This document shows positions 1 to 10,657 of a DNA stretch of 64,000 nucleotides, one piece after another. The stretch lies in the NCBI RefSeq assembly GCF_004101785.1, contig NZ_CP035130.1, positions 1,116,001 through 1,180,000 of the forward strand, written 5' to 3'. The stretch's first letter is position 1. Every line of letters begins with the position of its first letter. The position numbers were made by a program, and so were the translations under genes. Under the pieces are notes generated by a model. It saw nothing but the letters and a program-made list of their open reading frames with translations. It did no database searches and had not been told where the DNA came from. The DNA comes from Gudongella oleilytica. GTDB taxonomy: Bacteria > Bacillota > Clostridia > Tissierellales > Tissierellaceae.

Positions 1-975
<975 letters not shown>

Positions 976-1026
976 TTTTTAACGATTTTCATGTATAATA
1001 GATTATAGAAAAGGAGTGATTGATTA

Positions 1027-1335
1027 ATGGAGCAATTACAAGCATTTATTCTCCCAATAGGCTTGCTGGTGATTTTCTACTTTTTCGCTATTAGACCTCA
1101 GAAAAAGAAGGAAAAAGAGATCAAAGAAATGAGAAGCAGCCTTCGTGTTGGAGACGAAGTAATCACAATAGGTGGCATCATGGGCAAAATTATCAAGTTA
1201 AAGGATGATTATGTCACTCTTGAAATCGGATCTGCCAAAACGAAGCTGGATATAACAAGATGGGCAGTTGGTTCTGTTGTAAAAGCAAATGGTTCAAAAA
1301 GCAATAAACAGGAAGAAGAGACCACAGAAGAATAA
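1027..1335 (+). CDS. yajC: Preprotein translocase subunit YajC
   Basis: Small single-span membrane protein that associates with SecDF at the translocon. It is 102 residues long, with one hydrophobic segment at about residues 6-24, then the typical FAIRPQKKKEKE junction and a soluble tail containing VGDEVITIGGIMGKI. The C-terminus is acidic. An AAGGAG site lies upstream of the ATG. secD and secF follow after the scfAB pair, so the SCIFF genes sit inside the yajC-secDF cluster. Confidence 0.95.
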   Translation: MEQLQAFILPIGLLVIFYFFAIRPQKKKEKEIKEMRSSLRVGDEVITIGGIMGKIIKLKDDYVTLEIGSAKTKLDITRWAVGSVVKANGSKSNKQEEETTEE

Positions 1336-1343
1336 TGAGAATG

Positions 1344-1373
1344 ACTTCCAGAGATGGAAGTTCTTTCTTTTTT
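1344..1373 (+). terminator. Rho-independent terminator after yajC
   Basis: ACTTCCA (1344-1350), loop GAGA and TGGAAGT (1355-1361) form a 7-bp stem followed by a T-rich run to 1373. It separates yajC from the scfA promoter. Confidence 0.75.
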
Positions 1374-1389
1374 ATGTACTAAAAATTCC

Positions 1390-1418
1390 TTTATTATGCA
1401 TCTTGTATGTGGTATAAT
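1390..1418 (+). promoter_or_regulatory. Probable scfA promoter (extended -10)
   Basis: TATAAT at 1413-1418 is preceded directly by TGG, an extended -10 element. The -35 (TTTATT, 1390-1395, 17-base spacer) is weak. It lies between the yajC terminator and the scfA RBS. Confidence 0.6.
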
Positions 1419-1458
1419 TGCTACATTAAAGTATATTCTTTCAAACAGGAGGAAACAT

Positions 1459-1599
1459 ATGAAGCATATCAAGACACTAACTAAAATCAGACTTAAGGAT
1501 AGTCTTATTTATGGCGGATGCGGAGAGTGCCAGACATCATGCCAATCTGCATGTAAAACGTCATGTACAGTTGGAAACCAGAAGTGCGAAAACAAGTAG
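1459..1599 (+). CDS. scfA: SCIFF ribosomal peptide precursor (six Cys in forty-five)
   Basis: Codes for 46 residues with six cysteines crowded into the C-terminal half (GGCGECQTSC, then CKTSC and a final Cys before ENK). That is the defining pattern of the SCIFF precursor family. The ATG at 1459 follows an AGGAGGAAAC ribosome site. The partner maturase scfB begins 63 bases downstream. In this family the maturase forms a thioether crosslink from a cysteine in the core; the final role of the peptide is not known. Identification is strong because peptide and maturase occur together. Confidence 0.95.
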   Translation: MKHIKTLTKIRLKDSLIYGGCGECQTSCQSACKTSCTVGNQKCENK

Positions 1600-1610
1600 T
1601 GAAATAAGGG

Positions 1611-1634
1611 GTAGTGGATTATCCACTGCTTTTT
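1611..1634 (+). terminator. Hairpin between scfA and scfB, probable partial terminator
   Basis: GTAGTGGA (1611-1618) and TCCACTGC (1622-1629) pair around a 3-base loop and are followed by TTTTT. Its position between precursor and maturase suggests attenuation that leaves more peptide mRNA than enzyme mRNA. Confidence 0.6.
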
Positions 1635-1662
1635 ATTTGAGAAAAATTAAGGGGGTTTACAG

Positions 1663-3024
1663 TTGTCACAGCTTATACATAAGTTTTTTCTAAATGATAA
1701 TTACATGGTCCTTGACGTTAACAGCGGTGCTGTGCATATAATTGACGAACTGGTTTACAATATTCTTGATGAAAATGGCCTTCAAAATATCGAAGAAGTC
1801 ATTGAAAATCTGTCTGATCGGTTTGTTACTGAAAGAATAATCGAGGCGTATGATGAAATCCAGTATTTGGTCGATAGTGATATACTATATTCAAAGGAAT
1901 CTGATCCAGACATACTGGATTATAACAAGGAAAACATTATTAAAGCAATGTGCTTGCACGTCGCTCATGATTGTAATTTAAAATGCAAGTATTGCTTCGC
2001 TTCCCAGGGTAATTTTAAAGGTGAGAGATCAATTATGAGCTTCGAGACGGGGAAAAAAGCTCTTGAGTTCCTGGCAAAGAACTCAGGAAAGAGGAGAAAC
2101 CTGGAGGTTGATTTCTTTGGCGGGGAACCACTAATGAATTTTCAGGTTGTTAAAGATCTGGTCGCTTATGGCAGAGAGCTTGAAGGTATCTATCACAAAA
2201 ACTTCAGATTTACGATAACCACTAACGGAGTTCTCCTTGATGAAGACAAGATGGATTTTATAAATAATAATATGGAAAATGTTGTTCTGAGTCTTGATGG
2301 CAGAAAGCAAGTAAATGATAATATGAGGCTTACTATTTCAGGTGAAGGAAGCTATGACGTTATCTTTCCTCGAATCAAGCGAATGGTTGAATTGAGAGGA
2401 GATAAGGATTACTATGTCAGAGGTACATTTACCAGCAATAACACCGATTTTGGTAAGGATGCTCTTGAATTCTACAAAAATGGTTTTAAGAAGATATCTA
2501 TTGAACCGGTCGTAGCACCAGATGAGATGGACTATGCTCTAAGAACTGAACATTTGAATGAAGTGCTTAAGGAATATGAGGATTTTTCCAAGCAGTATAT
2601 AGAACTCAAGAGAAACGATCCCGACTTTATGTTTTTTCATTTTATGATCGATCTGGACCAAGGCCCATGCATAATTAAAAGAGCAGTAGGGTGCGGTGCA
2701 GGAAGTGAGTATATTGCAGTGACACCCGAAGGAGAGATTTACCCTTGCCACCAATTCGTCGGTGAGAAGGAGTTTTTACTTGGAAATCTTGATTCAGGCA
2801 TATCCAATACCGGTCTTAGAGAACGCTTCAAAAGCGCTAATGTATACACAAAAAAAGAATGCAGAGAGTGTTGGGCCAGGTTCTACTGCAGCGGTGGATG
2901 CCATGCAAATGCCCACTATGCGAATGGCGATATTTTAAAACCATACGAGATTGGCTGTGAGATGGAAAAGAAAAGGATTGAATGTGCATTGTCGGTTATG
3001 GCAAGCCTCAGCGAGGAGGAATAG
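1663..3024 (+). CDS. scfB: SCIFF radical SAM maturase
   Basis: Radical SAM peptide maturase that installs a thioether bond in the SCIFF precursor encoded just upstream. The 453-residue protein has the SAM cluster motif CNLKCKYC at residues 104-111. An N-terminal region of about 90 residues resembles a peptide-binding RRE. The C-terminal SPASM/twitch domain is rich in cysteine (for example CRECWARFYCSGGC near residues 405-418). The start is TTG at 1663, behind GGGGG. secD starts two bases after the stop, so scfB is probably co-transcribed with secDF. Confidence 0.95.
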   Translation: MSQLIHKFFLNDNYMVLDVNSGAVHIIDELVYNILDENGLQNIEEVIENLSDRFVTERIIEAYDEIQYLVDSDILYSKESDPDILDYNKENIIKAMCLHVAHDCNLKCKYCFASQGNFKGERSIMSFETGKKALEFLAKNSGKRRNLEVDFFGGEPLMNFQVVKDLVAYGRELEGIYHKNFRFTITTNGVLLDEDKMDFINNNMENVVLSLDGRKQVNDNMRLTISGEGSYDVIFPRIKRMVELRGDKDYYVRGTFTSNNTDFGKDALEFYKNGFKKISIEPVVAPDEMDYALRTEHLNEVLKEYEDFSKQYIELKRNDPDFMFFHFMIDLDQGPCIIKRAVGCGAGSEYIAVTPEGEIYPCHQFVGEKEFLLGNLDSGISNTGLRERFKSANVYTKKECRECWARFYCSGGCHANAHYANGDILKPYEIGCEMEKKRIECALSVMASLSEEE

Positions 3025-3025
3025 G

Positions 3026-4291
3026 ATGAGGACGAGGAGTATTTCAATCGTTGCTGCTATAATTATCATTGTAATATTTGCAAGCTATATTGGGATGAAT
3101 GGTTTAGTGCTTGGTGACAAGACCATACGAAGTGCAAAGGATTCAATTGAGTTGGGACTTGATTTGGCCGGAGGTGTATATGTGGTCCTCGAAGCCAATA
3201 CCGAAGCGACCGGTGATGAACTAGCGCAAATGATGGAAGAAACTAAAGCGATAATTGGGAAGCGTGTAGATGGCTTGGGAGTTTCTGAGCCAAATATAGC
3301 GATTGAGGGTGAAAATAGAATAAGGGTTGAACTTGCCGGGGTTCAGGCTCCCGATGAGGCAATTGATCTTATAGGAAAAACTGCATTGCTTGAATTCAAA
3401 ACTCCGGCTGGCGATACTGTTATCACTGGAAAAAATGTAATCAACTCACAAGTTCTGTTTCAACCAAATGAATATGGCGTAAACGAACCTGTTGTATCCC
3501 TTGAGCTAAATGAGGAAGGTAGACAGTCGTTCTTTGAAGCCACTTCGGTGCTTGCTGCAAAAACAGAGACATTGGACAAAATTATTTATATTGTACTAGA
3601 TGGTGAAATTATATCAAATCCTATGGTTCTGGAGCCTATTATAGATGGAAAACCTGTAATAACAGGTATGTATACACTGGATGAAGCCAATGATCTTTCC
3701 AACCTAATAAGGGCTGGTGCCCTTCCAGTTGAGATGGTAGAGCTTCAAACCTCAGTAATTGGTCCTACGCTTGGATTAGAGGCGTTTGAAAAGAGTATAC
3801 TCGCAGGCGGGATTGTAATTGCAGTTATTTTTGCCTTTATGTTGCTGGTATATCGTGTTCCGGGCTTTGTTGCATCACTAGCACTGACTATTTACGTGCT
3901 TTTAGTGGTAGGGGCTATGATATTGATTGGAGCAAAGCTAACTCTTCCTGGAATAGCAGGTCTGGTTTTATCGATAGGTATGGCTGTAGACGCTAATATA
4001 CTGATATTTGAGAGGATCAGAGAAGAGATACTTGTGGGGAAAACTGTAAGAGTATCAATTGATGCCGGGTTTAAAAGAGCTCTACGATCGATCCTTGATT
4101 CAAATATAACAACATTGATAGCAGGGGCTGTTTTATATTTTTATGGAACAGGTCCAATCAAAGGCTTTGGGGTAACTTTAACCATTGGAATAGTTGCATC
4201 TATGATAACAGCAGTGTTCTTCACTAAATATGTTCTTAGACTAATGGCAGTGATCACTGGCGGCAAGAATTTAAAACTTTACGGTGTATAG
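3026..4291 (+). CDS. secD: Protein translocase subunit SecD
   Basis: RND-type membrane protein that uses the proton gradient to help pull exported proteins through SecYEG. It has 421 residues: one N-terminal span, a large extracytoplasmic domain (SIELGLDLAGGVYVVLEA near the start), and about five spans from residue 265 on, including SIGMAVDANILIFERIREE. I chose the ATG at 3026, directly after the scfB stop, because GAGGAGG stands just before it. A longer reading from 2951 would overlap scfB by 74 bases and lacks a site. secF follows 12 bases later. Confidence 0.97.
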   Translation: MRTRSISIVAAIIIIVIFASYIGMNGLVLGDKTIRSAKDSIELGLDLAGGVYVVLEANTEATGDELAQMMEETKAIIGKRVDGLGVSEPNIAIEGENRIRVELAGVQAPDEAIDLIGKTALLEFKTPAGDTVITGKNVINSQVLFQPNEYGVNEPVVSLELNEEGRQSFFEATSVLAAKTETLDKIIYIVLDGEIISNPMVLEPIIDGKPVITGMYTLDEANDLSNLIRAGALPVEMVELQTSVIGPTLGLEAFEKSILAGGIVIAVIFAFMLLVYRVPGFVASLALTIYVLLVVGAMILIGAKLTLPGIAGLVLSIGMAVDANILIFERIREEILVGKTVRVSIDAGFKRALRSILDSNITTLIAGAVLYFYGTGPIKGFGVTLTIGIVASMITAVFFTKYVLRLMAVITGGKNLKLYGV

Positions 4292-4303
4292 GGGGTTGCT
4301 ATT

Positions 4304-5164
4304 ATGAATGTGATTAAAAATTATAAATTATTCTATGCAATCTCTTTAGCAGTTATAGCAGTCGGACTTATAATGTTTGCAGTAAACGGTTTGAACTATG
4401 GAATTGATTTTACAGGCGGAACAATGCTACAGCTGGAGGTAGGGAAATTTGTTTCTGTGGAGCAAGCCAGAGAGATCGTAAGCGTTTATGATGAGAATGC
4501 CAGCATAATACACTCAGGGCCGGAAAAATCAGAGTTGATAATAAGGAGTTCAAAGGATTTAAGCAACAAGGATACAACAGAGATCGTAAGCCAATTTGTC
4601 GAAGTATATGGAATGGATGGGAGTAACTTTCAAACACAAAAATTCGGCCCTTTCATGGGGAAGGAAATCAGAGATAGAGCCATATTTTCAGTTATTATAG
4701 CTTCTGTATTAATGCTTGCTTATATATCCTTCAGATTTCAATTCAAATTTGGTGTTGCCGCAGTTATTGCTCTGGTCCATGACGTATTGGTTACTTTTGC
4801 GGTATACTCTGTATTGAGACTTCCAGTAAACAGCTCGTTTATTGCTGCTATCCTGACAATAGTTGGTTATTCGATAAATGATACAATCGTAATATTCGAC
4901 AGGATACGGGAAGAGTCAAAGATCTACCCAAAGTTAGGGTTTGGAGAGGTAATAAATAACAGCATTAAGCTGTCACTAAGAAGAACTCTATTTACGACAC
5001 TGACTACATTAATGGCAGTTACAATTCTTTATATAGTGGGAGTTGAGGATGTAAAGGTTTTGGCACTTCCATTGTTTATAGGTATGGTTTCGGGAACGTA
5101 TTCCTCACTTTTTATAGCTACGCCAATACTATATTCACTCAAAAGGTTGAAGACTAACGGTTAA
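4304..5164 (+). CDS. secF: Protein translocase subunit SecF
   Basis: Partner of SecD in the SecDF-YajC complex. Its 286 residues contain the family signature YGIDFTGGTMLQLEV near residue 35 and six membrane spans. VGYSINDTIVIFDRIREE around residue 190 is the conserved membrane motif. An 'AGGGGGTTGCT' stretch precedes the ATG. SecD and SecF are separate proteins here, not fused. Confidence 0.97.
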   Translation: MNVIKNYKLFYAISLAVIAVGLIMFAVNGLNYGIDFTGGTMLQLEVGKFVSVEQAREIVSVYDENASIIHSGPEKSELIIRSSKDLSNKDTTEIVSQFVEVYGMDGSNFQTQKFGPFMGKEIRDRAIFSVIIASVLMLAYISFRFQFKFGVAAVIALVHDVLVTFAVYSVLRLPVNSSFIAAILTIVGYSINDTIVIFDRIREESKIYPKLGFGEVINNSIKLSLRRTLFTTLTTLMAVTILYIVGVEDVKVLALPLFIGMVSGTYSSLFIATPILYSLKRLKTNG

Positions 5165-5203
5165 TGGGTAAAAATAAGCATAAAGATTATATGGAGGGAT
5201 ATT

Positions 5204-5566
5204 ATGCAAAAGAATTTGATTTTTATATTGATTCTGGCAATAATAATCGGTATCTTTGCACTTAGTAATGGGGATGTTGTGGAAATCGACTTTTTATTTG
5301 TAAAAGTCCAGCTGTCTCAGGCGATAGTAATATTTATTAGTGTGCTGCTTGGTTCAGCGATTGCCGTATTATTCGGAATGGCCAGAGAAATGAGGCATAA
5401 GAAAGAAGCGAAGGATCTTAACAGGCAGATAAATGTACTTACAAGCGAGAAAAACCAACTGGAAGCTCTCGTTAAAACAAAAGAAGATCAACTCAAGCTG
5501 TTGTATTCAAGGGGAGAGAAACTCCATGAAGGCAACAGTCAAAACAATGATTTTTCTGGTAATTGA
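5204..5566 (+). CDS. LapA-like (DUF1049) membrane protein
   Basis: The 120-residue protein has two hydrophobic segments (about 4-22 and 38-60). Between them lies the LapA-family pattern FALSNGDVVEIDFLFVKVQLS, and a charged coiled-coil tail follows. In other bacteria the family is linked to lipopolysaccharide assembly, but here, in a Gram-positive context, the role is unknown. A GGAGGG site precedes the ATG. The gene closes the secDF group and is followed by a terminator. Confidence 0.8.
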   Translation: MQKNLIFILILAIIIGIFALSNGDVVEIDFLFVKVQLSQAIVIFISVLLGSAIAVLFGMAREMRHKKEAKDLNRQINVLTSEKNQLEALVKTKEDQLKLLYSRGEKLHEGNSQNNDFSGN

Positions 5567-5580
5567 TAGTATATGATGAT

Positions 5581-5616
5581 AGAATTTAGATAAAATTATC
5601 TAAATTCTTTCTTTAT
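5581..5616 (+). terminator. Terminator between lapA-like gene and recJ
   Basis: AGAATTTAGATA (5581-5592) pairs with TATCTAAATTCT (5597-5608) across a 4-base loop, followed by TTCTTTAT. This marks the end of the yajC-scf-secDF-lapA block. Confidence 0.75.
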
Positions 5617-5629
5617 ATGGAGTGAAAAA

Positions 5630-7366
5630 ATGAGTAAATGGTTCATCAAGGGGCTTCATGCAGACGTTAATAGAATTGCCAGTGAAAATAATATTTCCAG
5701 GGAATTAGCCATACTTCTTGCGAACCGAGGAATTATTGATAAGAATGATATCGATCAATTCCTTGATCCCAGGCTTGATAGAATGCATAAGCCTGAATTA
5801 ATGAAGGATATAATAATATCCGGAGATATTTTGCAGGATTGTATTGAACACGGGAAACGTATCAGGATCATTGGAGACTACGACGTTGATGGGATCTCCT
5901 CAGTATATATACTTTATAAGGCTTTGTATAGAGCTGGTGCTGACGTAGATTATGTTATACCTGACAGGATCCAGGATGGTTACGGAATCAACCAGTTTCT
6001 GGTTCTCGAGGCAAAAGCACAAGGCATCGACACAATAGTTACTGTTGACAATGGCATCTCTGCTTTCAGTCAGACAAAACTGGCTAAAGAAATGGGTATG
6101 CGTGTAATAATAACCGACCACCATGATATACCCGAGGCTATTCCTCCAGCTGATGCGATCGTTAATCCCAAACAAGAGGATTGTCTTTATCCAGAAAAGA
6201 TGCTTTGTGGTGCAGGTATTGCATTAAAGCTTTCTATCCATTTACTTGAGAGATTTGGATTGAATGCTCTTGACGATGATTCATTGGAGATAGCTGCGCT
6301 GGCAACTATATGTGATGTTGTTGATCTGGTTGGAGAGAACAGAATAATCGCAGCAAGAGGTCTTGAAAAACTGAATAATTGCCAAAATATTGGGCTGAAG
6401 GCACTTTTGTCAGCCAGTGGACTAACCGGCAAAAAGCTGGGAGTATACCATGTCGGTTTTATAATTGGACCTAGCCTTAATGCTTCTGGAAGACTTGATA
6501 GTGCGATTTTAGGCCTTGAACTCCTTCTTAGCTCGAGAAGTGATGAAGCTATGGCTATAGCTATTAAACTGAGGGAGCTTAACGAGGAAAGACAGTCTCT
6601 TACCAGGGATGGCGTAGAGCGGGTAGAAAATCTTATTGAGTCTCAGTTGGGTAATCAAAGTGTTATAGTTGCATTTGATCCTCATATACATGAAAGCGTC
6701 GCAGGCATTGTTGCAGGCAGGGTAAAAGAGAAGTATAATAGACCTACAATAGTTCTGACCAGGGGTAAAGAAGGTATAAAAGGTTCTGCAAGGTCAATTG
6801 AGGGATACCATATTTTTGATGAACTCAATAAGGTAAGTCATCTTCTTGAAAGGTTTGGTGGGCATCCAATGGCTGCTGGGCTTAGCTTAAAGGATGCAAA
6901 CTTGGAACAACTAAGAGAATTGCTTAATAGAAACAGCAGATTGACAGAAGATGACCTAACACCAAAGATATACATTGAAATGCAGATGGATCCGGGAAAA
7001 TTCGACTGGAATCTTTTAAGTGAAATTGAAAAGCTGGAGCCCTTTGGCAAAGGTAATCCTAAGCCTTTGTTTGGGTTTAAGGGTCTTAAGATCCATAAAG
7101 CAGCAATTCTTGGTAAGAATTCAAATGTACTCAAGCTAATAATTGGTAAGGACCATACAGAAAAACTGGAAGGGGTGGTATTTAGTGATCCAGAGATGTG
7201 GGTGTCCGGAGCGATGGATTCATTTGGCAAACAAGAAGTTGAAAATGCTTTGGCTGGACAGAGAAATTCGATCTGTATGGATATAGTATATTATCCTTCT
7301 GTAAATGACTATATGGGAAGGAAAAGCATACAATTTGTAATTGACAGTTATAGATTTAAGAAATAG
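5630..7366 (+). CDS. recJ: Single-stranded-DNA-specific exonuclease RecJ
   Basis: 5'-3' exonuclease on single-stranded DNA used in recombination and mismatch repair. The DHH-family metal motifs are visible: GDYDVDGISS near residue 84 and ITDHHD near residue 162. The DHHA1 domain follows with the GGHPMAAGLS signature near residue 408, then an OB-like C-terminal region. At 578 residues it is close to the usual Firmicutes short form. A TGGAG site precedes the ATG. It leads the recJ-rel-dtd-hemZ group. Confidence 0.96.
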   Translation: MSKWFIKGLHADVNRIASENNISRELAILLANRGIIDKNDIDQFLDPRLDRMHKPELMKDIIISGDILQDCIEHGKRIRIIGDYDVDGISSVYILYKALYRAGADVDYVIPDRIQDGYGINQFLVLEAKAQGIDTIVTVDNGISAFSQTKLAKEMGMRVIITDHHDIPEAIPPADAIVNPKQEDCLYPEKMLCGAGIALKLSIHLLERFGLNALDDDSLEIAALATICDVVDLVGENRIIAARGLEKLNNCQNIGLKALLSASGLTGKKLGVYHVGFIIGPSLNASGRLDSAILGLELLLSSRSDEAMAIAIKLRELNEERQSLTRDGVERVENLIESQLGNQSVIVAFDPHIHESVAGIVAGRVKEKYNRPTIVLTRGKEGIKGSARSIEGYHIFDELNKVSHLLERFGGHPMAAGLSLKDANLEQLRELLNRNSRLTEDDLTPKIYIEMQMDPGKFDWNLLSEIEKLEPFGKGNPKPLFGFKGLKIHKAAILGKNSNVLKLIIGKDHTEKLEGVVFSDPEMWVSGAMDSFGKQEVENALAGQRNSICMDIVYYPSVNDYMGRKSIQFVIDSYRFKK

Positions 7367-7381
7367 CGAGAAGGTGTTACT

Positions 7382-9547
7382 ATGTTGGAGAATTTACTCC
7401 TTAGGATTGAACAGTATAATCCAAATGCTGATATGCAGCTAATCATCAAGGCTTATAACTTTGCAGAGGCTGCACATGAGAGCCAGGTAAGAAACTCGGG
7501 CGAAAAATATTTCGTCCATCCTTTCCAGGTAGCTCTTCTTCTTGCTGACTTAAATATGGATACAGCTACAATAATTGCAGGATTACTTCATGACGTAATT
7601 GAGGATACCAATATCTCTTATGACAAGGTAAGGGAAGAGTTCGGAGAAGAGGTAGCTGACCTTGTCGATGGTGTAACTAAATTGAAGAAGCTTCAGTACA
7701 AAACTAAGCAGGAGAATCAGGCTGAGAATCTGAGAAAAATGGTAATCGCAATGGCCAAGGACATTCGAGTGATTATAGTTAAGCTTGCTGACAGACTTCA
7801 CAATATGAGGACATTGGAGTATATGACAGATGAAAAAAAGAAAGAAAAAGCTATTGAGACTCTTGAGATATATGCACCTATAGCTCACAGACTTGGTATT
7901 TCTAAGATCAAGTGGGAGTTGGAGGATCTGTCATTAAGATATCTTGATCCTGAAAACTATTATAGCTTGGTAGAGAAGGTTTCTAAGAAAAGGCTTGAAA
8001 GAGAGGCTTTTATTAAAAAGATCATCGATGAGCTGTATGAGAAGCTCGGTGAGATGAGTATCAAGTGTGAAATAAGCGGAAGACCAAAGAATTTTTATAG
8101 TATCTACAAAAAGATGATGTACCAGGGAAAGGCCTTTGAACAGATATACGATTTAACCGCAGTCAGGATACTTGTTGACAACATTAAGGACTGTTATGGA
8201 GCCCTTGGAATTGTGCACACTCTGTGGAAGCCATTGCCTGGACGTTTCAAGGATTACGTAGCAATGCCCAAGCCTAATATGTATCAGTCATTGCATACAA
8301 CTGTAATAGGTAACAAGGGTGAGATTTTTGAGGTCCAGATCAGGACCTACGAAATGCATAGAACTGCGGAATATGGTATTGCTGCTCACTGGAAATACAA
8401 AGAGGGCTACGCTAAAGGAAACAATTTTGATGACAAGCTGACCTGGCTCAGACAGCTTCTTGAGTGGCAGACGGACCTTAACGATCCAAAGGAATTTATG
8501 GAAACCCTTAAAATTGATTTCTTTACTGACGAGGTATTTGTGTTTACTCCAAAGGGAGATGTCATTAACCTGCCTGATGGTTCAACACCAATAGATTTTG
8601 CATATAGAGTCCATACCGATGTAGGAAACAAATGTGTGGGAGCTAAGGTCGACAATAGGATAGTTCCGCTTAATTATAAGCTCAAGAACGGGAATATTGT
8701 TGAGGTTATAACAAGTGCAAACAGCAGCGGGCCCAGCAGAGACTGGCTAAAGCTTGTAAAGAGCAATCAGGCAAAGACAAAAATCAAACAATGGTTCAAG
8801 CTACAGGAACGTGATCTTAACATTGCCAAGGGCAAGGATGCACTTGAGAAGGAAATCAAACGGTTAGGATATAGACCATCTGACATTCTTGTTGACGAAT
8901 GGCTTAAAAATGTGGCTGGAAAGGTAAGTATAAGCTCCATAGAGGACCTTTATGCTTCGATTGGTTATGGAAGTATAACTATAAACCAGGTGATCAGCAA
9001 ATTAAAGGAAATTTATAGTGAACACTTCAAGCCCAGCGAAAAAGAAATAGTTGAGTCGAAAATTCAAAAGTCCCAAAATAAGTCAAAGCCAAGACCAACT
9101 CATGGAATAGTGGTAAAGGATATCGATAATGTAAAGATAAAGTTTTCGAAATGCTGCAATCCAGTTCCAGGTGATGACATTGTCGGCTTTATAACAAGAG
9201 GCAGGGGAGTTTCAATTCACCGTACAGACTGTCCTAATCTTTCAACTATACTGGAAGGACAGGAGGAGAGATCTATAGAGGTAAGCTGGGACATAGAGAA
9301 GAAGTCGTCATATAGTGCTGAGATCCAGGTTAAGGCCACAGATAGACCCGGCTTGCTGGCAGAGATAGCTTTAAGGGTCAACGATGCAGATGTTGGTTTG
9401 CTATCGCTTAATGCCAGAACCAATAAGGACAAATCCGTTATGATAAATATGACCCTTGAAATACATGATAAGGAGCAGCTAAATGAGCTGATGAAAAGGC
9501 TCAGAAGGATTGGGAACGTCTTCGATGTATATAGAGTAACAGCTTAA
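7382..9547 (+). CDS. relA: Bifunctional (p)ppGpp synthase/hydrolase Rel
   Basis: Makes and degrades the stringent-response alarmone (p)ppGpp. The 721-residue protein has the intact HD hydrolase domain ([10 protein letters not shown] near residue 67), the synthetase domain (residues about 235-345, including [10 protein letters not shown]), a TGS domain (about 390-450), a conserved-cysteine region ([16 protein letters not shown]) and a C-terminal ACT domain. Because the HD site is intact, this is a Rel/SpoT-type bifunctional enzyme. It begins 15 bases after recJ and is followed 11 bases later by dtd. Confidence 0.97.
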   Translation: MLENLLLRIEQYNPNADMQLIIKAYNFAEAAHESQVRNSGEKYFVHPFQVALLLADLNMDTATIIAGLLHDVIEDTNISYDKVREEFGEEVADLVDGVTKLKKLQYKTKQENQAENLRKMVIAMAKDIRVIIVKLADRLHNMRTLEYMTDEKKKEKAIETLEIYAPIAHRLGISKIKWELEDLSLRYLDPENYYSLVEKVSKKRLEREAFIKKIIDELYEKLGEMSIKCEISGRPKNFYSIYKKMMYQGKAFEQIYDLTAVRILVDNIKDCYGALGIVHTLWKPLPGRFKDYVAMPKPNMYQSLHTTVIGNKGEIFEVQIRTYEMHRTAEYGIAAHWKYKEGYAKGNNFDDKLTWLRQLLEWQTDLNDPKEFMETLKIDFFTDEVFVFTPKGDVINLPDGSTPIDFAYRVHTDVGNKCVGAKVDNRIVPLNYKLKNGNIVEVITSANSSGPSRDWLKLVKSNQAKTKIKQWFKLQERDLNIAKGKDALEKEIKRLGYRPSDILVDEWLKNVAGKVSISSIEDLYASIGYGSITINQVISKLKEIYSEHFKPSEKEIVESKIQKSQNKSKPRPTHGIVVKDIDNVKIKFSKCCNPVPGDDIVGFITRGRGVSIHRTDCPNLSTILEGQEERSIEVSWDIEKKSSYSAEIQVKATDRPGLLAEIALRVNDADVGLLSLNARTNKDKSVMINMTLEIHDKEQLNELMKRLRRIGNVFDVYRVTA

Positions 9548-9558
9548 GGAGGACATAT

Positions 9559-10008
9559 ATGCGGGCAGTAGTTCAAAGAGTAAGTAGTGCTGAAGTAAGA
9601 GTAGACGATAAGATGGTAGGAAGAGTTGGCAAAGGATTGCTGGTATATCTTGGGGTAGGCAAGGAAGATGCAGTATCTGACATCGAGTATATGGCCGATA
9701 AGGTTTCCGGGCTAAGAATTTTTGAAGACGAAAATGGGAAAATGAATCTTTCCGTTCAGGATATCAGAGGAGAAATACTTGCAATTTCTCAGTTTACATT
9801 ATACGGAGATGTAAGGAAGGGCAAAAGACCAAGTTTCTCTGATTCTGCAGATCCTGACAAAGGTGAAGAACTATACAATCAATTTATTAGTATAATTCAG
9901 GGGATCGGAATTAGGATAGATAAGGGAATATTTGGAGCTCACATGATGGTTGATTATGTAAATGATGGACCAGTAACTATACTTTTAGATAGTAAAAAGC
10001 AATTTTAG
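9559..10008 (+). CDS. dtd: D-aminoacyl-tRNA deacylase
   Basis: Hydrolyses D-amino acids (and glycine on tRNA-Ala) from mischarged tRNA. The 149 residues contain the N-terminal [15 protein letters not shown], the SQFTLYGD active-site motif near residue 78 and the [12 protein letters not shown]-terminal cross-subunit Gly-cisPro segment. A TTAAGGAGG site precedes the ATG. The rel-dtd pairing is typical of Firmicutes. Confidence 0.97.
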   Translation: MRAVVQRVSSAEVRVDDKMVGRVGKGLLVYLGVGKEDAVSDIEYMADKVSGLRIFEDENGKMNLSVQDIRGEILAISQFTLYGDVRKGKRPSFSDSADPDKGEELYNQFISIIQGIGIRIDKGIFGAHMMVDYVNDGPVTILLDSKKQF

Positions 10009-10019
10009 AGGGTGAGAAA

Positions 10020-10643
10020 ATGATAATTAAGAGGTTACAGGCTGGGATATATGCCGCTAACTGCTATATAGTTGCCTCCTCGGACAAGAGTGAGGCAATT
10101 GTTGTGGATCCAGGCGGAGATGTTGAACATATACTTTCTGAGATAAATAAAATTGGAGCTGAAATCAAGTCAATCATTCTAACCCATGGCCATGGAGATC
10201 ACATAGGAGGAGTCATGGAATTAAAAAGATCCCTATCTGTTCCTGTTTTGGTTCATAAAGCGGACCTGGAGATGGTTAAAAGCAGTGCACTCAATATGTC
10301 AAGTTCAATGGCAATGGGCGAGGTATGCTTTGAGCCAGACTTGCTCCTTACAGATGGAGATGAAATTACTATAGGTGATGAAAAGCTTATTACTATCCAT
10401 ACCCCAGGCCACACGCTTGGGGGGATCTGCCTCTATGGTGGAGGGAATCTTTTTACGGGCGATACACTATTTAAAGGCTCTATTGGCAGAACAGACCTTT
10501 ATGGCGGTGATTTCGACACTATAATAAGAAGCATCAAAAATAAGCTCCTTAGGCTTCCAGATGATACTATTGTTTACCCTGGACATGGACCTGAATCTTC
10601 AATAGGCTATGAAAGACAAAAGAATCCGTTTCTTAGGAACTAA
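10020..10643 (+). CDS. MBL-fold hydrolase, glyoxalase II-like
   Basis: The 207-residue metallo-beta-lactamase-fold protein has the metal motif LTHGHGDHIGG near residue 58, a second ligand region at HTPGHTLGG near residue 126, FTGDTLF and a last histidine in YPGHGPES. These place it in the YcbL/GloB-like subgroup. It has the fold of hydroxyacylglutathione hydrolases but is too short for the full GloB C-terminal domain, so the substrate is unknown. It sits between dtd and hemZ, a common arrangement in Clostridia. Confidence 0.9.
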   Translation: MIIKRLQAGIYAANCYIVASSDKSEAIVVDPGGDVEHILSEINKIGAEIKSIILTHGHGDHIGGVMELKRSLSVPVLVHKADLEMVKSSALNMSSSMAMGEVCFEPDLLLTDGDEITIGDEKLITIHTPGHTLGGICLYGGGNLFTGDTLFKGSIGRTDLYGGDFDTIIRSIKNKLLRLPDDTIVYPGHGPESSIGYERQKNPFLRN

Positions 10644-10657
10644 GTAGAGATAAAAGA

